A stretch of DNA of 64,000 nt, from positions 22,957,275-23,021,274 of the forward strand of contig OZ024827.1 in assembly GCA_964016985.1 (NCBI GenBank), given 5' to 3'. How positions within the stretch are numbered: the stretch's first letter is position 1; every line of letters starts with the position of its first letter. The DNA comes from Anodontia alba (taxonomy: Eukaryota > Mollusca > Bivalvia > Lucinida > Lucinidae). Positions 1 through 10,900 of this stretch are shown here, one piece after another. A model generated the notes under the pieces. The model was given only the letters and a program-made list of their open reading frames with translations. It did no database searches and was not told where the DNA came from. Both the position numbers and the translations under genes were made by a program.

Positions 1-279
1 ACGTTCTCAGTTTGTGCCAAATGCGGCCTGCAGTAAATGGGTCAGACTGGCAACACCTTCAACGAGAGATTCAGAGCCCATCTGACTGACATTCGACAAC
101 GTAACACCATCAAACCAGTCTCGCGTCATTTTACGTCCACTGGGCACGACGTCAACGGCGTCGTGGCTACTATAGTGACACAAACTACCGGAGACACCAA
201 CGTACGTCTACGGACGGAAGAAGTTTGGATTGAAACGCTAAAATCAAAACAACCATCGGGACTGAACCTTATACTCTAA
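1..279 (+). pseudogene. Penelope-like element: GIY-YIG endonuclease tail (decayed)
   Basis: The open frame reads through the C-terminal part of a GIY-YIG endonuclease of the Penelope-like retroelement type. It has a Cys-x2-Cys just upstream, then MGQTGNTFNERFRAHL, SRHF..GH, EEVWIETLK and a terminal PSGLNL. A TAA at 34-36 sits exactly where the Tyr of the YIG motif is expected (CGLQ-stop-MGQT), so this copy is broken. The reverse transcriptase part would lie left of the window. Confidence 0.75.
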
Positions 280-281
280 TA

Positions 282-892
282 ATGCCAAACTGCCAAGAGT
301 GCAACAGATCGTTTGCGAGTAATTCCAGGTTAAAACGCCACAAGACTTCTTTCCACACAGAGATGTGTACCAAATACCAATGCTGGAATTGCTTAAACAC
401 TTACATCAGGAAGGAGAATGTCCTCAAACATTCCCGTCATAAACACAATGACAACGACAACAAATACATAATCATGGAAACAAAGAATAAGAAATACAAG
501 TGCAGATTAACAGGCCAGCCAAGTGGGTACCACCGCCCGAGGCAAGACCAAAACAAGGTACTACATACAGGATTACAATACCGGCGATCAAACCTAAAAT
601 GCAGCCAAAACAACAAGGAGAGACCCTGCAAGATCTTATATCTTCATACCAATCTATTGTCCGGAAACTCAAGAAGAATAGCCCAATCTGGGGACAACAA
701 ACAACCAGAGAAATTGACAAACAGTTCCAGACAAAGGTCAAGGATGAAATGCTTCTTGAAGATTTAGCATTATCGGACTCAAAAACATCCATATGTTCTC
801 AGGACACTATCTGCCAGGATGAAATTGACTTTGACTTTACTCCTATAAACAACGTTAGAGTGTACAATGCATTTCAAAATACTTCTAACTAA
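282..892 (+). pseudogene. C2H2 zinc-finger ORF following the GIY-YIG frame
   Basis: An ATG at 282 follows the GIY-YIG stop directly. The first 60 residues hold two C2H2 fingers (CQECNRSF..H-x4-H and CWNCLNTY..H-x3-H). Two overlapping frames then continue: one closes near 767, the other runs from about 500 to 892 and ends FTPINNVRVYNAFQNTSN. The simplest reading is one ORF broken by a frameshift near 490-500, but two ORFs are possible. Its place next to the endonuclease suggests it belongs to the retroelement. Confidence 0.5.
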
Positions 893-1086
893 TCGTATGC
901 ACTAACTACTTTAAAATCTCTATCTAACTCTTCTAACTATATACATGTACCTCAATTTTATTCACCATGCATTATTGACAACCATTTCTAAGAGATACCA
1001 AATCTATTTTTAGAACAATCAGACCACGTGATCAAACACGACCATTTTTTTTGTACTTCAGGGGTCATTTTCACTATCTCAGTTAT

Positions 1087-1121
1087 CTTGATAAAGGTCT
1101 GAAAAGACCGAAACGCGTCAA
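1087..1121 (+). ncRNA. Possible degenerate hammerhead-like motif
   Basis: The stretch reads TTGATAA, then a GGTCT/AGACC hairpin with an A-rich loop, then CGAAACGCGTCAA. This resembles the CUGAUGA - stem II - GAAA core of hammerhead ribozymes, which are known from Penelope-like elements. Here the first core box is changed and stems I and III are not clear, so activity is doubtful. Confidence 0.35.
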
Positions 1122-1199
1122 TCTAAACAGTAAAAAGTCAAAGGTACTGTTGTTGGTTGTTAGTTCTGTTGCTTGAACTCCTTCCTTCACTCGAGTATG

Positions 1200-1265
1200 T
1201 GTTTTTATGGAAAAATAAGAAAAAATATCTACTTTTTAGTCGAAAAAGCACCTTATCTAGGGCTC
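1200..1265. repeat. Half copy of foldback family B
   Basis: It carries the right arm of family B only: tatggaaaaataag, then aaaaagcaccttatctag. The left arm and loop are missing. Confidence 0.5.
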
Positions 1266-1389
1266 TGACTGGACAAAATCAACAAATGATAAGTTGATAT
1301 TTTCCCAGAAAACAGGTTGTATTTTTTTAAAGTGTAATTTATATGAAATTTCAAACCTTATTTCAGAGGACCTGTCAACACTTTGCATG

Positions 1390-2450
1390 CCATTGACATA
1401 TAATAAGAAAAGTGGAAGTTGTCATGTATTGCTGTCTCACTGAAGATATTTTGATAAAAAATTTACAGAAATGTTTCTTCAGTTGTCCTCTACATATGCA
1501 TTTTAGCCAAACTGTTGAAAAGCCAGCCTTGGTGGCTCAGTTGGATGCACCATCCGACTGGAGACCAGGAGGTCACAGGTTCAACCCCCGCCGAGGTCGG
1601 CAACATTCTTTCGTGGAGATTGATCATGAAATATTTTCTACTGTCATTCTCTCCTTTCCGCTGATTCAAGAAGGACAGTTGTCAGTTTCTGGCAAAAGAA
1701 TGTGCACGGGTTCAACCCCTGCCGAGGTCAGCAACATTCTTTCGTGGAGATTGATCATGAAATATTTTCTACTGTCATTCTCTCCTTTCCACTGATTCAA
1801 GAAGGACAGTTGTCAGTTTCTGGCAAAAGAATGTGCACAATACTGGTTAACCCACTTAGAGGACTAAGCCTGCCAGTAAACGTGTGGTTAGGTAAACTGA
1901 CCGCGCTCGACATGACACCATTGGGTTGACTGGGCCATAAAACCTCAACACAAAAACAAAAAAAAAAACTGTTGAAATTGATTAGTTGCCATGGCAACCA
2001 AAACATTAAGTTTGCAAAAAATGTAAAAAAAATCTTCTCCTAGGGAGCCATAAGGGGATGAAGCTGAAACTTTCAAGGAATGATCTTAAATATCAGCCTC
2101 TACAAAAGTTGAGTTTCTTATTTCTGTTGCTCACATGCTTTCATGGCTATGGCAACTTGTAGTTGCCAAAGGCGTATAATGGAAAAGTGAAAGTAGGTCT
2201 TTTTTTCTATCTCACTGGAGATATTTTGACAAAAGTTTTACAGAAATGTTCCTTAAGTAGTCCCCAATGCTACATATGAATTTTGTCTAAACTGCTGATT
2301 TTGTTTGGTTGCCATGGCAACCAAAACATTAAATTTAAAAAAAAAAAAAAAAAACGGAAAAACTCTTCTCAGGAGCCATAAGAAGCAAAAAGGGGGCTAA
2401 AGCTGAAACATCCAAGAAATTTCCATTGCAATAGCTTCTGCAAAAATTGT
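1390..2450. repeat. Diverged tandem duplication interrupted by the SINE
   Basis: Two related segments share gatattttgac, tttacagaaatgtt and gttgccatggcaaccaaaac. The first is split by the SINE at 1521-1965; the second lies at about 2160-2345. A fragment of a third is near 2515. From 2450 to 2775 nothing else is recognised. Confidence 0.6.
1521..1965 (+). mobile_element. tRNA-derived SINE with 12-bp target duplication
   Basis: The head has an A-box-like TGGCTCAGTTGG and a B-box-like GGTTCAACCCC. The body contains caacattctttcgtgg and the tail is A-rich. The flanks repeat AAACTGTTGAAA exactly (1509-1520 and 1966-1977), a 12-bp target-site duplication. About 130 bp of the body, including the B box, is tandemly duplicated (from about 1580 and about 1710). 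Confidence 0.87.
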
Positions 2451-2775
2451 GTTCTTTGTTGCCATTGCTCTTTTGCTTTCGTAGCTATGACAACTTAAAA
2501 AGTAGGTCTCATTGCAGATATTTTGACAATTTTTTTATGCAGCATTTGATACTCATGATAGCCCTTGGTTGACAAAATGGTTAAATTTACTGCCTTATAC
2601 TACGGAAAGGTTAAATTTACTGCATTAGACTTTTATATGGGCAAATGATTACCCTGGGTTGACCTGGACTCATTTTACTCAGGAGAACATTGTGCCCATG
2701 AGCCTCTGTTTTTTCTTTCTGATTTTCATGTATTTAAATCAACTATATACTGTAGATCAATAAGACACATCGTTA

Positions 2776-2862
2776 TACATACATTACATTACATTACATA
2801 CATACATCCATACATACATATAAATACATACATAATTTGTCAAAAGGATAAGAGAGAGAGAG

Positions 2863-2942
<80 letters not shown>

Positions 2943-3049
2943 TCTTCAAAAGCTTAAGAGAGAGAGAGTACATCAATATTTTATATACATACATACATAC
3001 ATACATACATACATACATACATACATACATACATACATACATACATACA

Positions 3050-3080
<31 letters not shown>

Positions 3081-3115
3081 TTTACTAATTTCTTTGCTAA
3101 AAAAAAAAAAAAAAA
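2776..3115. repeat. Compound microsatellite (CATA)n-(GA)n-(CA)n-(CATA)n-(A)n
   Basis: CATA repeats at about 2776-2832, GA near 2850-2863 and CA to 2940. There is a second GA and CATA block at about 2956-3079, then an A tract. No coding content. Confidence 0.95.
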
Positions 3116-3639
3116 AAGTATTCAATTTAATAAACACAGATCGTAAGTATTGTATTTTTGAAAATTAGACTGATTCTGTCTGCAGCCTGCGCCTGTCTTT
3201 ATATTTATTCATAAATAGGCTGTATTTTCAAGAAACCCAATCTCGCCAGCAACTGCAAGTTTTTTCAACCCATTAAATAAGATCACTTCTAAAATAAATG
3301 GTATCATGGTATCATTTTACTCCCTCATTTTAGTGGTAAGGTAATTGTTATAGTCTTCTTTGGTGTTTCTCCTCTGTGTATCCACCTTACTGTCAACACT
3401 ACATTTCCAATTGATAAATTGAGTATTTATCCACATAACTTTTATTAGGATTGGTCAATCTCCCCCTTCTGCTGTTTCAAGAAGGGCAATTGTCAGTTAT
3501 TGGTGAAAGTATATGCACAAGTACTGGTTCAGATTTTGTTTTTATATTGAGGTTTGTTAACAAGCAAATTCTGTTTATTTTTTGCAGAATATATGCCCTT
3601 GTCAATGTCTGAGAACTGCTTTTTAGACTTCCCTTGCTA
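3116..3639. other. Upstream non-coding DNA with SINE tail fragment
   Basis: About 3450-3530 resembles the SINE body (tttcaagaagggcaattgtcag). No exon or other element was recognised in the remainder. Confidence 0.45.
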
Positions 3640-3919
3640 CATTAAGAAAACATCCCTATTCAAATATATTGAAAATTTCACCACCAAAACCTGAAAGTTT
3701 TCAGATAAAAATTCTGATATGTTTTTTATATTTCTGCTCAAAACATAGATTGTGGGTACTTGTTAGAACTGCCTCACTGAGGCAGTTCTAATGAGTACCC
3801 ACAATCTATGATATTGAGCAGAAATAAGAAAAATAATGTATACCCCTGTAAACCTCAGTTTTACTATATAAAAGTGAGGTTTAAGGGAGTCAAAATTATA
3901 TAGGTATGTTTTCGTGATG
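3640..3919 (+). mobile_element. Foldback MITE family A, copy 1
   Basis: About 280 bp. The ends resemble CATTACGAAAACACGCCTAT and its inverse. A long central hairpin is built from gtgggtact..ttagaactgcct and its complement. The right half carries actatataaaagtg. The outer ends are somewhat diverged. Confidence 0.8.
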
Positions 3920-4206
3920 ATATGAGGCACTACATGGGAAAAGGGCTCTTATTCATATGCAAACAATGAAGTTACAGATCAGTGTGCACATCTCTGCAGT
4001 CTGATCTGAGCATTCTCTATTCAGGGACATATACTACAGTATGCATTGATTCTGTATGTGGACAATGAAGGCTCAGGTCAGCTTGCACATTTGTGCAGGC
4101 TGTTTTGGGCCTGCATTGTAAGCAAATTGCATATGAGCTCTTTTCATACATTGCACATCATATAGAATCTTTGTAGAAAAAAACTGCACATATATGTAGT
4201 AGACTC

Positions 4207-4538
4207 AGTATTATTACTGTAGTAGGAGGAGAAATAGACCTGTAGGAAAATATTCCCGTCGGGTGCCCCGACCGGGTATTGAACCAGGTACCCATGGATC
4301 TGTAATCGAGCGTCATAACCACAAAGCTAAAAGGCCCGCACCAGTTAGACTGGTCAATTGTGCGCCCTGTATATTGCTTATTTGTACTTCGCTTTACCAC
4401 ACTACTATACTCATCCATCCTACAATGAAACATTTATATCAAATGTTTTCTACTATTCCAAGGCTCTTTTATGACTCCTTTGCCATTGCATCGCCCCTGG
4501 GGCTCCAACAGTAGTCATCCTGGTCACAGGACCAAATG
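4207..4538 (-). mobile_element. tRNA-derived SINE (second type), copy 1
   Basis: Read on the minus strand, it has a tRNA-like head with GGTTCAATACCCGGTCGGGG as B box and a TAGCTTTGTGGTTATGACG A-box region. It begins after gtaggaggagaaatagacctg on the plus strand and is repeated at 4539. Confidence 0.7.
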
Positions 4539-4720
4539 TTGTAGGAGGAGAAATAGACCTGTAAAGAAAATATTCCTGTCGAGTGCCCCGACCAGATATT
4601 GAACCAGGTACCCCTGGATCTGTAATCGAGCGTCATAACAACAAGGCTAAAAGTCCAAACCAGTTAGACTGGTCAATTATGCGCCCTATATATTTACACA
4701 CATATTGCTTATTTGTACTT
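4539..4720 (-). mobile_element. tRNA-derived SINE (second type), copy 2
   Basis: This is a tandem, slightly diverged copy of the element at 4207, with the same plus-strand start gtaggaggagaaatagacct and the same B-box region. It ends just before the acceptor of exon 1. Confidence 0.7.
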
Positions 4721-4764
4721 TGTTTTGTCATGCTAATACATTACAATAAATCCTGTATTTGCAG

Positions 4765-4940
4765 ACGTGTTGCTGGAGTCTTTCAAGAAGTATGTTGAGC
4801 GGTGCTTGAACGTGGGAGCCCTCAGTCTAAACCACCTGGATCGTATTGAAGAGAAACTCCTTGAAGACTTTGGCTTTGATGTTTTCCATGCTATGGGCTA
4901 TGGCAGGTTTCTGGAGTTCATTTTACATGAGGCTAAACAG
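4765..4940 (+). CDS. NOV-like gene, exon 1 of window
   Basis: The acceptor is tttgcag before 4765 and the donor is cag|gtaaat after 4940. The first two bases complete a codon from an unseen upstream exon, followed by 58 codons (residues 1-58). The sequence is leucine- and charge-rich (KKYVERCLNVGAL, FLEFILHEAKQ), consistent with a small helical or winged-helix-like domain. No exon ending in phase 1 was recognised upstream in the window. A minus-strand SINE copy ends only tens of bases before the acceptor. Confidence 0.85.
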
Positions 4941-7900
4941 GTAAATTTTCATTTAAAGGAAAATGCAAGGTTGGTGAAGAATGTACAGTCGACTCTCGTT
5001 ATCTCGGCCTTGCTTATCTTGAATAACCGCTTATCTCGAAGTGAAATTCTGGTCCCTGTTTTAACATGGAAATCTAAAAACAGGTAACAAAATATTGTGA
5101 AAAAATGGAGAAATTACTCCTAAGGAGCAATTTCTCTTCTTTTCCACAATATTTTCAATATGTCTCAAATTTCAGGAGTCAAATTACATGTTCATTTGTT
5201 AAATGTGGTTGTTCAATTAATTGTTTTCCTCTTTTCTGCAACTCTGATATTTCGAGGTAGGATATCTTGAAGTGTTTCAGAGAGTCCCTTGGAATTTGAA
5301 ATAACAAGAGTTGACTGTATTTGATATGAAAGAGTTTGACGAATCATATATTTTGATGTAAATTTGATCAAAGTTAGATAAAAACTAAAAAAGTTAAAAA
5401 CATTTAAATATTTCAGTGCCATTATCAAGGGTGCTGCTATTTTGACTATTTAATGAGGGTTCTAAACATTTCAAAATCAAATAAATTATTTTTTTCTGGT
5501 ATAACTTAATGTGGTTTACATCATGAAAACACGCCTTATAATATTGACTCCCTTAAACCCCACTTTTATACAGTAAAATTGGGGTTTACAGGGGTATACA
5601 TTATTTTTCTTATTTCTGCTCAAACCATAGCTTGTGGGTACTCATTAGAACCACCTCGCCAAGGCGGTTCTAACGAGTACCCACAATCTATGTTTTGAGC
5701 AGAAATATTAAAATTTATCAGAGTTTTTTATCTGAAAATTTTCAATTTTTGAGGTGAAATTTTCTATATATTTGAATAGGCGTGTTTACGTAATGAAAAG
5801 CAAATTCCCATAACGCCAGGAGAAGAAACTGTACATGTACAAATATAGAAATTGAATACCTCAGCAAATCCTATTTGCTTAGGCTTTGCATATTTATTTA
5901 AGGCTTTATGATGCCATAAAATGGTAGCACCCATAAAAGCAGTTTTAATATCTTCATATTTAATGACAAACAGTGCAGAAGAACCCAACTGGTCTGAATC
6001 TACACTGTTGGCATAGGCAGAACAACCAGGTCCAGCTTGCAATGGCAGGGCATATCCAGATTTAGCTTGTAAAGGTAGGGCAAATACAGGTTCAGGTGGC
6101 AAAGGCAGCGCATATCCAGGCCTCGGTTTTCAACACCTCCCATGGGACCTGGCGAATGTTAATGCAAGAAAAACCATGTTTGATCCCTATATTCAAACAC
6201 AATACAGGGTAAAACAGATAGTAACAGGTGCATATACCAGTATTCAGTATTCAAATACAGTACAGAGTAGGTGATATTCACAAATATTTGTGAATGGTTT
6301 TTATTCCCATTATGTTTACTCTATTTCTGAGGGTAACTCCCATTTTGTCATCATTTTATTAAATCTATAATGACCAAGATCTGGACCAAAACTGCTCGGA
6401 TACACAATAGAGTGTTGAACCAGATGGATGTACATTTCCAAGTCTAATCTGAGACTACACTTGTAGATTTGCCATATTTTCCATACAAATTAGATGAGGA
6501 TGGGTAATAAGGGAAACAGGCACACCAAGGGGGTAAAACCAGACCAATTTCCTTAAGTCTGATCTGGATCTACACTGGTTGCTTTGCCTGATTGCCATGT
6601 TTTTCATACAAAATATATATTACAGGTTTATACCAGCTTTGTGACCTGGCATAGGCTGCATAGGTGTGTAAATACCCCCAGTAGATGAAATGGGAATATG
6701 AGTAGATGAAATAGGACAAATGTCAAAATAGTAGATGAAATGGGAATAGACTAAATGGGAATAAACCAACCATAGTACAACAGATAGGAATAAGCTCAAA
6801 TATTCAATATTCAAATACAGTACATGGTAAACCTTTGTAGTTGATTTGTTTTTACTACTTTAACTCATTTTAGTCTGTGGACCCCAAAAAGGGTCATTGG
6901 CAAACAATGCAAACCCAGATCAGATGCCACAGAATACAGTGTCTGATCAGGGTCTCCACTGTTTGCAAATAATTTAGCCATTTTTATCTAGGAATTTTTA
7001 AATCATATACCCTGACATACCTAAAATAGCAATTTGACTCTTCCAATTATTGTGGGGGTGGGGATGGGTTGAGAGGTGGAGTGGGGGTGAGTTTTATCTG
7101 TCTAAAATGGATTAAAACAGTTACTAAAAATACAGTCTATGTAAAAATTTCACAGGCTGCATTAATTCACAGGCTTGTCTGGGACTTTTTCGAAGCATAA
7201 TGCCTACTCCAGGTTTTTCAGCGACATGTCTAATTCTCTCCTAATACAGGTACTGGAAGAGAATGGTGGCCTGATCCTTGGGTCAAGTTCTGGAGGGTCA
7301 GAGGCTGATGTCAGCTTTAAACCACAACAAGCAGACTTGTCTGAGTTTATCAAGCAGTCCAATGAGTGTGGAATTTCACAGGTAATTGTCTCCATGTTGA
7401 CTTCATGTTTGAGTCGTAGGTCTAGATAAGAGTGGGTATCAGGTTAATATTTTTCCTATTTCTCCACAACATATGTTTTCATGGAGAAATAAGAAAAATA
7501 TTGATACTATTGGATTGAAAAAAAAAACAACAAAAAAAAACAACAAAACATCTTATCAAGAGCTCTTATTTAATAGAGTTGATTAACAACAGAACTAGTA
7601 ACATGGCTCCTGATAAGGCAATTTTTATTAATCTTAACCCTTGTCATTCTGAATAAATTAGGATGCCACACCCACTTCCAATTTTCAGCCAGTCAGATTA
7701 CTTGAACCAGGTTGTTGATATAAATTCACATACTGATTAACAAACAGTGCAGAACCAGATCAGTTGGCTTCTTCAGAAGCCAACTGACCTGGATCTACAC
7801 TGTTTGCAAAGGCAGGGAATATCCGGGTTCAGCAGGACAAGGGTTAAAATACTGATATTTTTCTTATTTCTTGGTCAATCTCCATATTCCATGAGCCGGG

Positions 7901-10900
7901 ACCATGGGGCATACAACCTCAGCAACATCTACCGGCCCTTGTTTACCACTAGTAACCAGTCTAGTGGTAAGCAGTCCAAGTCCGGTGACATCAAAAGGTT
8001 AAGGTCACAGTCTGAAGATGGTTCTTAATGAGAACCAAAATTGTCACAGAAAGTGGAATTTCTTTTTTGGCTATGATAAAAATAATTCTTTGGATTTATA
8101 CAAAATTCTATTCTGATGAACCTATTCAGTAAATTAATGTGGAAAAAATGCCCTATCTTGAGCTATAGCACCTAGAGAATTCTTTATTCATCTTGTGAAT
8201 ACTTTGTGTTTAACATTTGGTATTTTATTTACCATACATTTCAAACATCTAACATTTTTATCTGACATTGTTCTTGATAAGATGCTTTTTGTGTCACCTG
8301 CAAAGCATGGCAGACACATAGGGGAACATGTCGTGGTCAGTGTCTTGGTCACACTTTTCTTTTCTGCTCAGTAACATTTGTAGGGATGCATCAATTTCAT
8401 TTAAACTTTGCAGAACTTTATATCACTGTTTTATACAGGTCAAGTTTAATATTGGTAATCATCTGCCAAATTTTGGCTGAGTTATGGCCCTTTTTCAACA
8501 ATTTGTTGTCCATTTCTGCCTAATAACTTTTGAAGGGATCCATTGATTTCATTCAAATTTTGCAGAGCTTTATATCACTATAAAATACAGGTCATGTTTC
8601 ATATTTATAATCATCTGCCAAATTTTGGTTGAGTTATGGCCCTTTTTCAACTTAGTTTTTGTTCATGTGTTGATATTGGTTTCCGATCAATAACTTTTGC
8701 AGGGATGCATTGATTTTATTGAAAGTTTGCAGAAAGATATATCATTGTGAAATACAGGTCAAGTTCAATATTGGTTATCATCCACAAAATTTTGGCTGAG
8801 TTATGGCCCTTTTTTGACTTAGTTTTTGTTCATGTGTTGATATTGTTTTCAGCTCAATAACTTTTGCAGGGATGCATTGATTTTATTGAAAGTTTGCAGA
8901 AGGCTATATCATTGTAAAATACAGGTCCAATTTGATATTGTAATCATCTGCAAAATATTGACAGTTATGGCCCTTGTTCAGCTTAGTTTTTGTTGTTGTT
9001 TTGATAATATTTGTTTCCACCCTATAACTTTGCAGGGATGCATTAATTACATTGGAAGTTTGCAGAAAGATATATCACAATAAAATACAGGTCATGTTTA
9101 ATATTTGTAATCATCCTCAAAATTTTGCAGAGTTATGGCCCTTTTTCTACGTTTGTATTTGTTGTTGTATTGATATTGGTTTCCCTTCTAAAACTTCTGC
9201 AGGGATGCACTGATTTCACTGGAAGTTTGAAGAAGGATATATCTTTGTAAAATACAGGTAGTTTGATATTGGTAATCATACACAAAATTTTGGCCAAGTT
9301 ATGGCCCTTTTTCGACTTAGTTTTTCTTCATCATATCATATCATAATCTGATTTTTGATTAACGTGCAGGTACAGGGGCATCATCCACACCAGTGGGCCC
9401 CCTTTCAGGTAGCTGGCTTGCTGAATGCATGGCAGATCTCGCACCAGATCTCCAGTTATGTCTATCATGAGGGTTGATGGCCGAGAGCTTCCACTCCCTG
9501 CAATCCCTCTCTGTCAGCTGTTTCCATGTCGTCTTGGGCCTCCCAGGCCCACGCTTTCCATCAACATGTATGTCAAAGGCTGTCTTGACTGCACCAATCA
9601 TCACGAAAACATGCCTATATAATATTGACCCCCTTAAACCCCATTTTTATATAGTAAAACTGGGGTTTACAGGGGTATACATTATATTTGTTATTTCTGC
9701 TCAAAAATATAGATTGTGGGTACTCGTTAGAACTGCCTCAACAAGGCGGTTCTAACGAGTACCCACAATCTATGTTTTGAGCAGAAATCTGAAAAATATC
9801 AGAATTTTTTATGTGAAAAATTGCAATTTTTTGGTGGTAAAATTTTCAGTGTATTTGAATAGGCGTGTTTTCCTAATGGGAGCGTTCCACATGTCCATAC
9901 CATCGGAGTCTTCTCTGTTGAGGTAAAATACAAAATAAAGATATTGTTTCTCCACAATAACTTTTGAAGGGATGCATTGATTTCATTTGAAATTTGCATT
10001 ATGAAAACACGCCTATTCAAATATATAGAAAATTTCACCTCCAAAAACTGAAAATTTTCAGATAAAAAGCTCTGATTTTTTTCACATTTCTGCTCAAAAC
10101 ATAGATTGTGGGTACTCGTTAGAACTGCCTCGGCAAGGCGGTTCTAACGAGTACCCACAATCTATGTTTCTGATTAGAAATAAGAAAAATAATGTATACC
10201 CATGTAAACCCCAGTTTTACTATATAAAAGTGGGGTTTCAGGGGGTCAATACTATATAGGCATGTTTTTGTGATGTGCAGAATGGTATATCATTATAGTA
10301 TAGAGGTCAAGTTTAATTTGGTAATCAGCCAAAAAATTTTGAATTAGCTCTTTATTTACTTAAGTAATAAAGTTTAGACAAAGTAGTGAGGAGTTGCCTT
10401 TAGGGATAGGTGCAATTATTAGGACAAATACAGTGTTTTATTTTTCTTTTTTTGATATCAAATGGTTAGCGCCTTAAGCAGGCAACACATCCGAGTCTCA
10501 GAATTCTAGTTTCAATCCAAAAATATTGATGTTTTTCTTATTTCTCCACAAAAGCGTATGTTGTTGTTATTAGAAGCACCTCAGTGAGGTGCTTCTAATG
10601 AGTACCCACAACTTATGTTTTCATGGAGAAAAATATTTACCTGATACCCACTCTCATCTAGACCTATGGTTATCATTCTTACTAAATATGAACTAATCCA
10701 CTTGACTACTGATATGTTGTTTCAAATTTTGAGATAGCAAGTAGTAGACACCCTGATCAAACAGCTCCTTTTAAGCAGCCTTATAGTGCAGTTGGTAGCT
10801 CAAAATTGCGAACCCTGGCAGTTGAGATACCAACTGCCAGGGTTCGCATTTTCGAATCCCAGCTCGGCCATATAACTTCGTGAAGATTGATTGTGAAAGA

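Noticed and set aside
1524..1600. Possible tRNA gene from A and B box matches
   Set aside because: No cloverleaf with a paired acceptor stem; target duplication and tail show a SINE. The same holds for 4257-4340, 10776-10870, 26689-26770 and 41131-41205.
2794..3078. Long minus-strand open frame of Met-Tyr-Val-Cys repeats
   Set aside because: It is a translation of CATA and CA microsatellites.
9799..10044. Minus-strand open frame of 81 residues
   Set aside because: It crosses two MITE copies and a LINE fragment in the wrong frame.
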